NCBI RefSeq assembly: GCF_001426585.1
Contig: NZ_LMEI01000008.1
Span: forward strand, 350,262-414,261
Direction: 5' to 3'
Source: Streptomyces sp. Root431
GTDB lineage: Bacteria > Actinomycetota > Actinomycetes > Streptomycetales > Streptomycetaceae
DNA length: 64,000 nucleotides
Program-made: the position numbers and the translations under genes
Shown: one piece after another, positions 46,645 through 54,625 of the stretch
How positions within the stretch are numbered: the stretch's first letter is position 1
Layout of the letters: each line of letters begins with the position of its first letter
The notes under the pieces: model-generated
Databases searched by the model: none
Seen by the model: the letters and a program-made list of their open reading frames with translations, nothing else
What the model was told of the DNA's origin: nothing

Positions 46645-47909
46645 CATCTGCCCATCAGGGGCTCTCCGGCCTCCTCGACACCGAGGCGATCCGCAAGGAC
46701 TTCCCGCTCCTGGATCGCGTGGTCCACGACGGCAAGAAGATCGTGTACCTGGACTCCGCGGCGACCTCGCAGAAGCCGCGCCAGGTCCTCGACGCGCTGA
46801 ACGAGTACTACGAGCGGCACAACGCCAACGTGCACCGTGGTGTGTACACGGTCGCCGAGGAGGCGACGGCGCTGTACGAGGGCGCCCGCGACAAGGTCGC
46901 GGCGTTCATCAACGCGCCGAGCCGCGACGAGGTGATCTTCACCAAGAACGCCTCGGAGTCGCTCAACCTCGTGGCCAACATGCTGGGCTGGGCCGACGAG
47001 CCCTACCGCGTGGACCACGAGACCGAGATCGCCATCACGGAGATGGAGCACCACTCCAACATCGTGCCGTGGCAGCTGCTCTCGCAGCGCACGGGCGCGA
47101 AGCTGAAGTGGTTCGGCCTCACCGACGACGGCCGTCTCGACCTCTCGAACATCGAAGAGGTCATCACCGAGAAGACCAAGATCGTCTCCTTCACGCTGGT
47201 CTCGAACCTGCTGGGCACGATCAACCCGGTGGAGACGATCATCCGGCGCGCGCAGGAGGTCGGTGCGCTCGTCTGCATCGACGCCTCGCAGGCGGCCCCG
47301 CACATGGTCCTGGACGTGCAGGCGCTCCAGGCCGACTTCGTGGCCTTCACCGGCCACAAGATGTGCGGCCCGACCGGCATCGGCGTGCTGTGGGGACGGC
47401 AGGAGCTCCTGGAGGACCTCCCGCCCTTCCTCGGCGGCGGCGAGATGATCGAGACCGTGTCGATGCACTCCTCGACCTACGCCCCGGCTCCGCACAAGTT
47501 CGAGGCGGGTACGCCCCCGATCGCCCAGGCCGTCGGCCTCGGCGCGGCCGTGGACTACCTGTCGGCGATCGGCATGGAGAACATCGCGCGCCACGAGCAC
47601 GCGATCACCGAGTACGCCGTCCGACGCCTCCAGGAGGTCCCGGACCTGCGGATCATCGGCCCCACCACGGCCGAGGACCGCGGCGCGGCGATCTCCTTCA
47701 CGCTCGGCGACATCCACCCGCACGACGTGGGTCAGGTGCTCGACGAGGAGGGCATCGCGGTCCGGGTCGGCCACCACTGCGCGCGGCCGGTCTGCCTGCG
47801 GTACGGAATTCCTGCGACCACGCGGGCGTCGTTCTATCTGTACTCCACCCCGGCCGAGGTCGACGCCTTGGTCGCGGGTCTGGAGCACGTACGGAACTTC
47901 TTCGGGTAG
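46641..47909 (+). CDS. sufS: Cysteine desulfurase SufS
   Basis: GTG 46641 gives 422 residues. The PLP-binding lysine is K240 in AFTGHKMCGPTG, and the catalytic cysteine is C380 in VRVGHHCARPVCLRYG, the short-loop type of SufS. The pyridoxal-phosphate stacking MEHHSNIVPW is present. It frees sulfur from cysteine as a persulfide, passed to SufU. Ten bases separate it from sufU. Confidence 0.97.
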   Translation: MTSAHQGLSGLLDTEAIRKDFPLLDRVVHDGKKIVYLDSAATSQKPRQVLDALNEYYERHNANVHRGVYTVAEEATALYEGARDKVAAFINAPSRDEVIFTKNASESLNLVANMLGWADEPYRVDHETEIAITEMEHHSNIVPWQLLSQRTGAKLKWFGLTDDGRLDLSNIEEVITEKTKIVSFTLVSNLLGTINPVETIIRRAQEVGALVCIDASQAAPHMVLDVQALQADFVAFTGHKMCGPTGIGVLWGRQELLEDLPPFLGGGEMIETVSMHSSTYAPAPHKFEAGTPPIAQAVGLGAAVDYLSAIGMENIARHEHAITEYAVRRLQEVPDLRIIGPTTAEDRGAAISFTLGDIHPHDVGQVLDEEGIAVRVGHHCARPVCLRYGIPATTRASFYLYSTPAEVDALVAGLEHVRNFFG

Positions 47910-47919
47910 GGGTTGGGTC

Positions 47920-48381
47920 GTGAAGCTGGATTCGATGTACCAGGACGTCATCCTGGACCACTACAAGCACCCGCACGGGCGCGGTCTTCGGGACGGCGAT
48001 GCCGAGGTGCACCACGTCAATCCGACGTGCGGCGACGAGATCACGCTTCGCGTGAAGTACGAGGGCTCGCGCATCGCGGACGTCTCGTACGAGGGTCAGG
48101 GCTGCTCGATCAGCCAGGCTTCGGCCTCGGTCCTGAACGAGCTGCTCGTCGGCAAGGAGCTGGCGGAGGCGCAGAAGATCCAGGGCACGTTCCTGGAGCT
48201 GATGCAGTCGAAGGGCCAGCTGGAGCCCGACGACGCGATGGAGGAGATCCTGGAGGACGCGGTCGCGTTCGCGGGCGTCTCCAAGTACCCGGCCCGTGTG
48301 AAGTGCGCGCTGCTCAGCTGGATGGCGTGGAAGGACGCGACCGCCCAGGCGCTGGGTGACGCGGAGAGGAAGTCGGCATGA
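47920..48381 (+). CDS. sufU: Zinc-dependent sulfurtransferase SufU
   Basis: GTG 47920 gives 153 residues. The zinc ligands C37, D39 (NPTCGDE), C62 (GQGCSIS) and C129 (VKCALLSW) are all present, and the insertion of about 20 residues relative to IscU marks it as SufU. It accepts sulfur from SufS and passes it to SufBCD. The stop overlaps the start of the next gene (ATGA). Confidence 0.96.
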   Translation: MKLDSMYQDVILDHYKHPHGRGLRDGDAEVHHVNPTCGDEITLRVKYEGSRIADVSYEGQGCSISQASASVLNELLVGKELAEAQKIQGTFLELMQSKGQLEPDDAMEEILEDAVAFAGVSKYPARVKCALLSWMAWKDATAQALGDAERKSA

Positions 48382-48716
48382 CCGAGAACGCTGGGGCCAC
48401 GATGAAGCCGGCCTCCGAGGAAGAAGTCCGCGAGGCGCTGTACGACGTCGTCGACCCCGAGCTGGGCATCGACGTGGTCAACCTCGGTCTGATCTACGGC
48501 ATCCACATCGACGACTCGAACGTCGCGACGCTGGACATGACCCTGACGTCGGCGGCCTGCCCGCTGACCGATGTGATCGAGGACCAGGCGAAGTCCGCGA
48601 CGGACGGCATCGTCAGCGAGCTGAAGATCAACTGGGTCTGGATGCCGCCGTGGGGTCCGGACAAGATCACGGACGACGGCCGCGAGCAGCTGCGCGCGCT
48701 CGGCTTCAACGTCTGA
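48378..48716 (+). CDS. sufT: SufT-like metal-sulfur cluster assembly factor (DUF59/MIP18)
   Basis: ATG 48378 gives 112 residues. It is a DUF59 protein: EEEVREALYDVVDPELGIDVVNLGLIYGIHI, then MTLTSAACPLTDVIEDQ with the conserved Cys, and WVWMPPWGPDKITDDGREQLRALGF. Proteins of this family help mature Fe-S proteins and close the suf operon in actinobacteria. A hairpin with a UUCG loop follows within 20 bp. Confidence 0.93.
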   Translation: MTENAGATMKPASEEEVREALYDVVDPELGIDVVNLGLIYGIHIDDSNVATLDMTLTSAACPLTDVIEDQAKSATDGIVSELKINWVWMPPWGPDKITDDGREQLRALGFNV

Positions 48717-48732
48717 TTCACGGATGCGTGAG

Positions 48733-48762
48733 AACGGCCGTGCCCTTCGGGGCGCGGCCGTT
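48733..48762. terminator. Terminator of the suf operon
   Basis: A 13-bp stem (48733-48745 and 48750-48762) with one G-U pair and a TTCG tetraloop, followed by TTT, sits between sufT and the convergent membrane protein gene. Confidence 0.85.
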
Positions 48763-48782
48763 TCGCGTACGCGGCGGCTTCG

Positions 48783-49880
48783 TCAGTGCTGCCGGCCCCA
48801 GTCGCCGCGCGGGCCCGGCTCCGGGACGGTGATGCCGGCGGCCCGGGCGAGGTCCGGGGCCAGATTCTCCTTGCGGATGCGCAGGTCGACGTAGAGCAGG
48901 GCCGTCACCAGCGGCGGGAAGACGGAGACGATCAGCTGGCTGACCAGCTGACCGACGAGGAGGAACGCGAAGACCACCGCGAAGGCGGCGATCATCGCGG
49001 TCGGGTCGTCGCCGGAGAAGTCGACGGCCGCCAAGGGTGCCGTCGCGACCAGCGAGAGGACCTGCTGGATGATCCAGCTGACGAAGGCGGTCGCGAGGGC
49101 GACGAGCAGCAGGATGCCGAAGGAGCGCCACCAGAAGCGGCGGATCAGGGTCGAGGAGCGGCGCATCGAGGCGATCACGCCCTGACCTTCCATCACCGCC
49201 GCCGCCGGGGCCAGGCTGAACTTCACCCAGAGCCAGAGCGCGAGCGGGGTGACGAGCAGAGCGGCGAACGTAGAGCCGATGAAGACCGTGATCACCAGGC
49301 TCACCGGGCTGCCGCCCCCGAGGTTGGCCAGCAGGGCGATGGACGTCGCCAGGAACACCGCGACCACGAGCAGCATCGGCAGGCTCGTCAGGATCAGCGT
49401 GCCGAGGACGGCCGGCATCCGCGCCCAGGACCGGCGCCAGATCGCGCCGAAGGTCGTCGGGTGGCCGAGGACGGCCTGCTGGATCACGGCGGGACAGGCC
49501 GCGGCCGTCACGGCGCCGGCGCAGAGGATCGCGATCACGCCGGCGATCCAGACGCAGGCGAAGGCCACGATCAGCGGCCGGACGTCGTCCCACTGCGGCT
49601 CCTGGCCGCGGGGCAGGTCGAACACGGCGGGGAAGAGATCGCTCACGGCCGCGTACGCGATGCCGATCGCCGCACCCACGAAGAGGATCGCCGTGCCGTA
49701 GACGGCGGCGGTGACGCCGACCAGCGCCTTCCAGTGGCGCCCGAAGGCGGCGAAGGCGCCCGAGAGGATCGCGCCGAGGCCGAGCGGTGCCAAGGGTATG
49801 ACTCCGGGTCTCGGGGGCGGAGGCGGCGGCGGGTAGCCGTACCCGTAGCCGTATGGCGGCAGGCCGGGGGGAATCGTCAT
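48783..49880 (-). CDS. Membrane protein with proline-rich N-terminus
   Basis: ATG 49880 (MTIPPGLPPYGYGYGYPPPPPPPRPG) gives 365 residues. A Pro/Gly/Tyr-rich cytoplasmic leader precedes about six transmembrane helices with amphipathic segments; the layout (a long helix-rich membrane domain with repeated ILSGAF...TFGAIWRRSWARMP) resembles YciC or glycerophosphodiester phosphodiesterase membrane domains. No catalytic residues are evident. Its upstream region faces the SMR gene divergently. Function unknown. Confidence 0.75.
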   Translation of the reverse strand: MTIPPGLPPYGYGYGYPPPPPPPRPGVIPLAPLGLGAILSGAFAAFGRHWKALVGVTAAVYGTAILFVGAAIGIAYAAVSDLFPAVFDLPRGQEPQWDDVRPLIVAFACVWIAGVIAILCAGAVTAAACPAVIQQAVLGHPTTFGAIWRRSWARMPAVLGTLILTSLPMLLVVAVFLATSIALLANLGGGSPVSLVITVFIGSTFAALLVTPLALWLWVKFSLAPAAAVMEGQGVIASMRRSSTLIRRFWWRSFGILLLVALATAFVSWIIQQVLSLVATAPLAAVDFSGDDPTAMIAAFAVVFAFLLVGQLVSQLIVSVFPPLVTALLYVDLRIRKENLAPDLARAAGITVPEPGPRGDWGRQH

Positions 49881-49927
49881 GCCGGACACCGTATCGGTAG
49901 TCGAACGCGTGCTCGCACCTGGCGATA

Positions 49928-49963
49928 TGTACGAGCGTACGCAGTGCTGTGTACGCTCGTACA
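49928..49963. promoter_or_regulatory. Two TetR-type operators before the SMR gene
   Basis: TGTACGAGCGTACG (49928-49941) and TGTACGCTCGTACA (49950-49963) are each palindromic (TGTACG-N2-CGTAC) and lie 22 bp apart centre to centre, two helix turns. Together they form a 13-bp perfect inverted repeat. The second ends one base before the ATG of the SMR gene. Confidence 0.8.
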
Positions 49964-49964
49964 C

Positions 49965-50285
49965 ATGGGATACGGACTGCTGGCGGGCGCCATCGTGGCG
50001 GAGATCCTCGCCACCACCTCGATGAAGTACAGCGACGGCTTCTCCAAGCTCTGGCCCTCGCTGATCACCGGCGCGGGCTACCTGATCGCCTTCGCGCTCC
50101 TCGCGCAGGCCCTCAAGACGCTCCAGGTCGGCACCGCGTACGCCATCTGGTCCGGGGTCGGCACCGCCGCCGTCGCCACGATCGGCATCCTCTTCCTCGG
50201 CGAGACCCTCAGCCTCGCCAAGATCGCCGGGATCGTCCTCATCGTCGCCGGGGTCGCCGTCCTCAACCTCGGCGGCGCGCACTGA
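49965..50285 (+). CDS. Small multidrug resistance (SMR) efflux protein
   Basis: ATG 49965 gives 106 residues and four transmembrane helices. It starts MGYGLLAGAIVAEILATTSMKYSDGFSKLWPS with the family-essential glutamate in VAEILATTSMKYS, then AYAIWSGVGTA and the final GIVLIVAGVAVLNL, as in EmrE/QacE. It exports quaternary ammonium compounds or other cations using protons, as a dimer. There is no Shine-Dalgarno; a TANNNT (TACGCT, 49952-49957) suggests a leaderless mRNA. The following TetR gene is coupled (TGATG). Confidence 0.92.
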   Translation: MGYGLLAGAIVAEILATTSMKYSDGFSKLWPSLITGAGYLIAFALLAQALKTLQVGTAYAIWSGVGTAAVATIGILFLGETLSLAKIAGIVLIVAGVAVLNLGGAH

Positions 50286-50842
50286 TGGCCCGGGCCCGCC
50301 GCCACGACCCCGAGCGGCGCGAACGGATCGTCGAAGCGGCCCTCCGGGTCGTCGCGCGGTCCGGCCTCGCCGGGCTGAGCCACCGCACGGTGGCCGCCGA
50401 GGCGGACGTGCCGCTCGGCTCCACCACGTACCACTTCGCCTCCCTCGACGAGCTCCTCGTCGCCGCGCTCCGCAAGGCCAACGAGGGCTTCGGGCAGCGG
50501 CTCCGCGACAGCCCCGCCCTCGCCGGACCCGGCACCCCCGTCGCGACCGCGCTCGCGCGGCTCCTCGGGGAGTGGCTGGGCGGCGAACGGACCGGCGTGG
50601 AGCTGGAGTACGAGCTCTACCTCGCCGCCCTGCGACGCCCCGCCCTGCGCCCGGTCGCCGCCGAGTGGACCGAGGAGGTCGTCGCCGCGCTCGCCGCCCG
50701 GACCGATCCCGCCACCGCGCGCGCCCTGGTCGCCCTCATGGACGGCATCTGCCTCCAGGTCCTGCTCGCCGACGGCACGTACGACGAGGAGTACGCGCGC
50801 GAGATGCTGGCGCGGGTGCTGGGGGAGGGGGCGCCCCGGTAG
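50285..50842 (+). CDS. TetR-family regulator of the SMR gene
   Basis: ATG 50285 overlaps the SMR stop and gives 185 residues. The N-terminal helix-turn-helix is canonical (RERIVEAALRVVARSGLAGLSHRTVAAEADVPLGSTTYHFASLDELLVAALR); the C-terminal ligand domain is of the TetR_C type. Its position directly behind the efflux gene and the two operators ahead of it indicate an autoregulated SMR-TetR circuit in which the drug releases the repressor. Confidence 0.9.
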   Translation: MARARRHDPERRERIVEAALRVVARSGLAGLSHRTVAAEADVPLGSTTYHFASLDELLVAALRKANEGFGQRLRDSPALAGPGTPVATALARLLGEWLGGERTGVELEYELYLAALRRPALRPVAAEWTEEVVAALAARTDPATARALVALMDGICLQVLLADGTYDEEYAREMLARVLGEGAPR

Positions 50843-50855
50843 GCGGGCCCTCGGC

Positions 50856-52535
50856 TCAGCCGGCCTCCGGGGCGGAGGCCAGGTGGTGCGCCAGCCGGTA
50901 CGGGTGCGTCAGTTGGGGGTAGTGGCCGGCCCCGGCGATCTCCGACACCGGGTGATCGACGGCCGCGACCAGCGGGTCCTCCGCGCCCACGACGATCCGG
51001 ACCGGCACGCCCACCCGGTCCAGCAGCGCCCGCGAGCGCCCGCGCTCGGCGGCGTCCGTGCGCAGCGCCGCGGCCACCCTGCGCGCCACCCCGCGACGAC
51101 ACAGGTCCGCAGCCGCGCTCTCCACCTCCGCCCCCTCGGGAACGCCCAGCGTCCGGGCCAGCCGGGCGGCGGACATGCGGCGCAGCACCGGCGCGGCCAG
51201 GCCCGAGCGGGCGAGCCGCGCGGCGGGGGCCTGGAGGAACGCCGGGGAGACGAGGACGAGTCCGCCGACGCGGTCCGGGTGGTCGACGGCGAAGCGGAGC
51301 GCGGGCCCGCAGGCCGCGGAGTGCGCGACCAGCACCGGGCGGGTCGACACGGGGCTCAGCAGGTCGGCCAGCCACGCGTCCACCGGTTGGTCCGTCGCGG
51401 CCGAACGGCCCAGGCCCGGCAGGTCGGGGGCGAGGACCGGACCGGGTAGGTGGGCGGCGAGCGGCGCCCACAGGTCGGCGTTCATCGGCAGACCGTGCAG
51501 CAGGACATGGGCGGGGCGGTGCCGCTCGCCGGTCACCCAGGTGCGACTGCCCGCCACGGCGTGGAAGCCGTACGGGCGGAGCCACGGCGAGGCCCCGCCG
51601 AACCGCGCCGCCACCAGCTCGTCGGCCCAATCGCGCAGGGCGTCGGCGGCCGGAGGCATCTCCAGGCCGGCGCTCGCGGCGAAGGCGCGGGCGGACGCCG
51701 TCGGATAGCGGTCGTTCGACAGGAACGACAGCGTTTCGGGATCGGCTCCGGTCAGCTTCGCCGGCAGCCGCCGCAACAGGCCTGCGGGGACGGTCCGGCG
51801 AGGGGCGCGGACGCCGGTGTGCTCGGCGATCGTCCGGATCAGGTCGGGCAGGAGGGGCGTGCCGTCGTCGAGCACCCAGTAGTGCTCGCCCGCGGGCGCC
51901 GCGGGGACCTCCGCCAGGAACCGCGCGAAGTAGTCGATGGTGGTGATCGGCAGGAACGTGTCGCGGCCGCCGGGCAGCGCGGGGAGCCGCCCGCGCCACA
52001 GGTCCTCGACGAGGGAGGCGAGGCCGACGTACTGGCCCGGCCCGATCACGGTGCTGGGGTTGGCGATCGTCAGCGGGACCCCCAGCTTGCGGGCCCGGGT
52101 GCGCACCGCGAGGTCGGCCTCGGACTTGGACGCCTCGTAGGCGCCGAGAGCGGCGTAGTCGGCGGGGCCGTCGGCCGCGCTCACCCGGTAGCCGCTGATG
52201 TGCACCAGGCGCCGCAGCCCGGGCTGCGCGGCGGCCCATTCGAGTACGTGGAGCGCCCCGGTGACATTGGTCGCCCGCGCCTCCTCCGCGCCGAGGCCGA
52301 AGGCGAAGCGGGCGGCGGCGTTGTAGACGTCCCGCGCCTCGGGCAGCCCCGAGAGGGGGCGGGTGATGTCGGCGGTGACGATCTCCAGCTTGGCGGTATC
52401 CACGCCTTGGGCAGCCAGCCAGGGGGTGAGGGTGTCCTTGCGTACGGCCGCCGCCACCCGCCGGCCGCGGGTGAGCAGCTCGGCGACGAGGGAACGGCCG
52501 ATGAAGCCGGTCGCGCCGAAGACGATCGCGTCCAT
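50856..52535 (-). CDS. Fusion of an NAD(P)-binding SDR domain and an alpha/beta hydrolase
   Basis: ATG 52535, with AAGGAG upstream, gives 559 residues. Residues 1-310 are an extended SDR (MDAIVFGATGFIGRSLVAELL, later HISGYR and AYEASK at the catalytic Tyr/Lys). Residues about 325-559 are an alpha/beta hydrolase (HVLLHGLPMNADLWAPLAAHL, nucleophile in VLVAHSAACGPA, late Asp and His in VGAEDPLVA and AGAGHYPQL). Both active sites look complete. I do not recognise the substrate. The convergent TetR gene at 50285 ends 14 bp away; expression is probably set by the TetR at 52628-53185. Confidence 0.85.
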   Translation of the reverse strand: MDAIVFGATGFIGRSLVAELLTRGRRVAAAVRKDTLTPWLAAQGVDTAKLEIVTADITRPLSGLPEARDVYNAAARFAFGLGAEEARATNVTGALHVLEWAAAQPGLRRLVHISGYRVSAADGPADYAALGAYEASKSEADLAVRTRARKLGVPLTIANPSTVIGPGQYVGLASLVEDLWRGRLPALPGGRDTFLPITTIDYFARFLAEVPAAPAGEHYWVLDDGTPLLPDLIRTIAEHTGVRAPRRTVPAGLLRRLPAKLTGADPETLSFLSNDRYPTASARAFAASAGLEMPPAADALRDWADELVAARFGGASPWLRPYGFHAVAGSRTWVTGERHRPAHVLLHGLPMNADLWAPLAAHLPGPVLAPDLPGLGRSAATDQPVDAWLADLLSPVSTRPVLVAHSAACGPALRFAVDHPDRVGGLVLVSPAFLQAPAARLARSGLAAPVLRRMSAARLARTLGVPEGAEVESAAADLCRRGVARRVAAALRTDAAERGRSRALLDRVGVPVRIVVGAEDPLVAAVDHPVSEIAGAGHYPQLTHPYRLAHHLASAPEAG

Positions 52536-52566
52536 GGGACTCCTTGAGAGAGGGAGGAAAACTGAA

Positions 52567-52578
52567 TAGATCGGTCTA
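52567..52578. promoter_or_regulatory. Operator copy 1, upstream of the SDR-hydrolase fusion
   Basis: TAGATCGGTCTA, within ATAGATCGGTCTAC, lies 32 bp upstream of the fusion gene start. The same 12-mer (other strand) occurs at 53196-53207 before the tetR gene. An AT-rich flank (ATATTTTTT) follows it. Confidence 0.8.
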
Positions 52579-52600
52579 CATATTTTTTGGCCACAAAGAA

Positions 52601-52623
52601 GGCCCGCCGTCGATCGGCGGGCC
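52601..52623 (-). terminator. Terminator of the LmrA-like TetR gene
   Basis: A perfect 9-bp stem GGCCCGCCG (52601-52609) and CGGCGGGCC (52615-52623) with a TCGAT loop starts four bases downstream of the tetR stop on the minus strand and is followed by TTCTTTG. Confidence 0.75.
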
Positions 52624-52627
52624 CCGG

Positions 52628-53185
52628 TCAGCCCAGCAGGGTGTGGATCTGGCGGGCGACGCGCTCCAGCGGGTCCCTGCTGCGGTGCGCCCTGGCCAGC
52701 AGGAGCGCCCCCTCCACCAGGGCCAGCACCGTGACGGCGAGGTCGTCGGCGTCCGGGCGGCTCGCCAGCCGGGCGCGCAGAGCGGCCTCCCAGGAGGAGT
52801 AGACCTCCGAGCACACCTCCTGGAGCGGGTCGTTGACGGCGGCCGTCTCCAGCGCCACGGTGGCCACCGGGCATCCCTTGCGCCAGTCCGACTCCGCGAG
52901 CCGGTCGCCCAGGTGGCGCAGTACCCCGTCGACGAACTCCGCCGGTGAGGCGTCGGTGTCGGCCGGCTCGCCCAAGGCGTCGCCGATCGCCCGGCCCGCC
53001 CGCCGGACGGACTCGCCGACCAGTTGGTCCTTGCCGCCGGGGAAGTGGAAGTAGAGCGAGCCGCGGGGGGCGCCGCTGACCGCGATGACCTGGTTGAGCC
53101 CCGTGCCGAAGTATCCGGCCGTCTCGACCAATTCCTGTGTCGCGTCGAGGAGTCGGTCCCGCGTCTCGGCGCCCTTCTGTCCCAT
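52628..53185 (-). CDS. TetR-family regulator, LmrA/QdoR type
   Basis: ATG 53185 gives 185 residues. The helix-turn-helix is ETRDRLLDATQELVETAGYFGTGLNQVIAVSGAPRGSLYFHFPGGKDQL, with the PRGSLYFHFPGGKDQL of the LmrA/YxaF subgroup; the C-terminal domain ends VALVEGALLLARAHRSRDPLERVARQI. It lies upstream of the SDR-hydrolase gene on the same strand, separated by a terminator, and both have the same operator. It is probably an autorepressor responding to a small hydrophobic compound. Confidence 0.9.
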   Translation of the reverse strand: MGQKGAETRDRLLDATQELVETAGYFGTGLNQVIAVSGAPRGSLYFHFPGGKDQLVGESVRRAGRAIGDALGEPADTDASPAEFVDGVLRHLGDRLAESDWRKGCPVATVALETAAVNDPLQEVCSEVYSSWEAALRARLASRPDADDLAVTVLALVEGALLLARAHRSRDPLERVARQIHTLLG

Positions 53186-53195
53186 GACCGTAAAG

Positions 53196-53213
53196 TAGAC
53201 CGATCTATATATT
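53196..53213. promoter_or_regulatory. Operator copy 2, upstream of the LmrA-like TetR gene
   Basis: Read on the minus strand, this is AATATATAGATCGGTCTA, which fits the Bacillus LmrA/QdoR box as I recall it (AWTATAtagaNYGgTCTA) at every position. It starts 11 bp upstream of the tetR start codon. Confidence 0.8.
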
Positions 53214-53324
53214 TTCTCAACCCGTCGTGCCGGTCGTCTTCCCGGCCGTCTTTCCCGCCCGCGACCCGACCGGCACCTGAGACCGGTTGGCCCGCGCGGG
53301 GGCCCGACCGTTAGGTTTTCCGTC

Positions 53325-54308
53325 ATGACCACTGCTCCTCGCACCACCGGCGCCGTCGCCGCCGGCCTCGCCACCATCGCCGGTGACGGCTCCGTTCTCG
53401 ACACCTGGTTCCCCGCCCCCGAGCTGACCGACGCGCCCGGCCCCGCCGGCACCGAGCGGCTCACCCCCGACGAGGCCGTCAACGCCCTCGGTGACGGGGC
53501 CGCCAAGGCCCTCGGCGTGGACGCCCGCCGCGGCGTCGAGGTGGTCGCCGTCCGTACCGTCATCTCCTCGCTCGACGACAAGCCGCTCGACGCTCACGAC
53601 GCCTACCTGCGCCTGCACCTGCTCAGCCACCGGCTGGTCAAGCCGCACGGCCAGAGCCTGGACGGCGTCTTCGGCCTCCTCACCAACGTGGCCTGGACCT
53701 CGCTCGGCCCGGTCGCCGTGGACGACATCGAGAAGGTGCGGCTCAACGCCCGCGCCGAGGGCCTGCACCTCGCCGTGACCAGCATCGACAAGTTCCCCCG
53801 CATGACCGACTACGTCGTGCCCGCCGGGGTCCGCATCGCCGACGCCGACCGCGTGCGCCTCGGCGCCCACCTCGCCGCCGGCACCACCGTCATGCACGAG
53901 GGCTTCGTGAACTTCAACGCCGGCACCCTCGGCACCTCGATGGTCGAGGGCCGGATCTCCGCCGGTGTCGTCGTCGGCAACGGCTCCGACATCGGCGGCG
54001 GCGCCTCCACCATGGGCACCCTCTCCGGCGGCGGCAACGTCGTCATCTCGATCGGCGAGCGCTGCCTGATCGGCGCCGAGGCGGGCGTCGGCATCGCCCT
54101 CGGCGACGAGTGCGTCGTCGAGGCCGGTCTGTACGTCACGGCCGGCACCCGGGTCACCATGCCCGACGGCCAGATCGTCAAGGCCCGCGAGCTGTCCGGC
54201 GGCTCGAACATCCTCTTCCGCCGCAACTCGGTCACCGGCGCCGTCGAGGCCCGCCCGAACAACGCGGTCTGGGGCGGACTGAACGACATCCTCCACAGCC
54301 ACAACTGA
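53325..54308 (+). CDS. dapD: Tetrahydrodipicolinate N-succinyltransferase
   Basis: ATG 53325 gives 327 residues. It is the actinobacterial form: N-terminal alpha/beta domain ([21 protein letters not shown] type) followed by a left-handed beta-helix with hexapeptide repeats ([61 protein letters not shown]), ending [11 protein letters not shown]. It makes N-succinyl-2-amino-6-oxopimelate in lysine and diaminopimelate synthesis. No Shine-Dalgarno is visible, and TAGGTT (53312-53317) lies eight bases before the ATG, so it may be leaderless. A terminator follows. Confidence 0.96.
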   Translation: MTTAPRTTGAVAAGLATIAGDGSVLDTWFPAPELTDAPGPAGTERLTPDEAVNALGDGAAKALGVDARRGVEVVAVRTVISSLDDKPLDAHDAYLRLHLLSHRLVKPHGQSLDGVFGLLTNVAWTSLGPVAVDDIEKVRLNARAEGLHLAVTSIDKFPRMTDYVVPAGVRIADADRVRLGAHLAAGTTVMHEGFVNFNAGTLGTSMVEGRISAGVVVGNGSDIGGGASTMGTLSGGGNVVISIGERCLIGAEAGVGIALGDECVVEAGLYVTAGTRVTMPDGQIVKARELSGGSNILFRRNSVTGAVEARPNNAVWGGLNDILHSHN

Positions 54309-54346
54309 CTCCACGGTCGCAACCGACTCGGTAGCCACAACTGATG

Positions 54347-54381
54347 CAGTGACTCTGCGTTAACAGAACGCAGAGTCACTG
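54347..54381 (+). terminator. Terminator after dapD
   Basis: A perfect 15-bp stem, CAGTGACTCTGCGTT (54347-54361) and AACGCAGAGTCACTG (54367-54381), loop AACAG. It lies between dapD and the small secreted protein gene and is less GC-rich than other terminators here. Confidence 0.75.
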
Positions 54382-54406
54382 TATGCAGACAAGGCGAGGA
54401 GTCGAC

Positions 54407-54625
54407 ATGAGGACGAAGCCCACGGTCGCCGGAGTGCTCACGGCGGTGGCGGTGCTGCTGCCGGCCGGCACGGCCCAGGCGGACGAGACGCACACGCACA
54501 ACGGCCCGACGGTCACGAACGGCCCCAGCCTCTCGCTCCACACCGGGCAGATCGACGACCCGCTGGAGGACGTCCTGGAGCACGCCGCGATCCTCGGCCG
54601 GACCTACACGACCGACTCCGCCTGA
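54407..54625 (+). CDS. Small secreted protein of unknown function
   Basis: ATG 54407 (MRTKPTVAGVL) follows GAGGAG by six bases and gives 72 residues; the frame is open from 54383. The first 29 residues form a Sec signal peptide (TAVAVLLPAGTAQA), leaving a mature part of about 43 residues, rich in His, Thr and Asp (DETHTHNGPTVTNG). It has no motif I recognise. Its last 22 bp overlap the 3' end of the convergent dapA-like gene. Confidence 0.65.
   Translation: MRTKPTVAGVLTAVAVLLPAGTAQADETHTHNGPTVTNGPSLSLHTGQIDDPLEDVLEHAAILGRTYTTDSA

Noticed and set aside
54347..54381. The 15-bp inverted repeat after dapD as a regulator site
   Set aside because: Position directly after dapD and a short loop fit a terminator better; an operator role for the next gene cannot be excluded.
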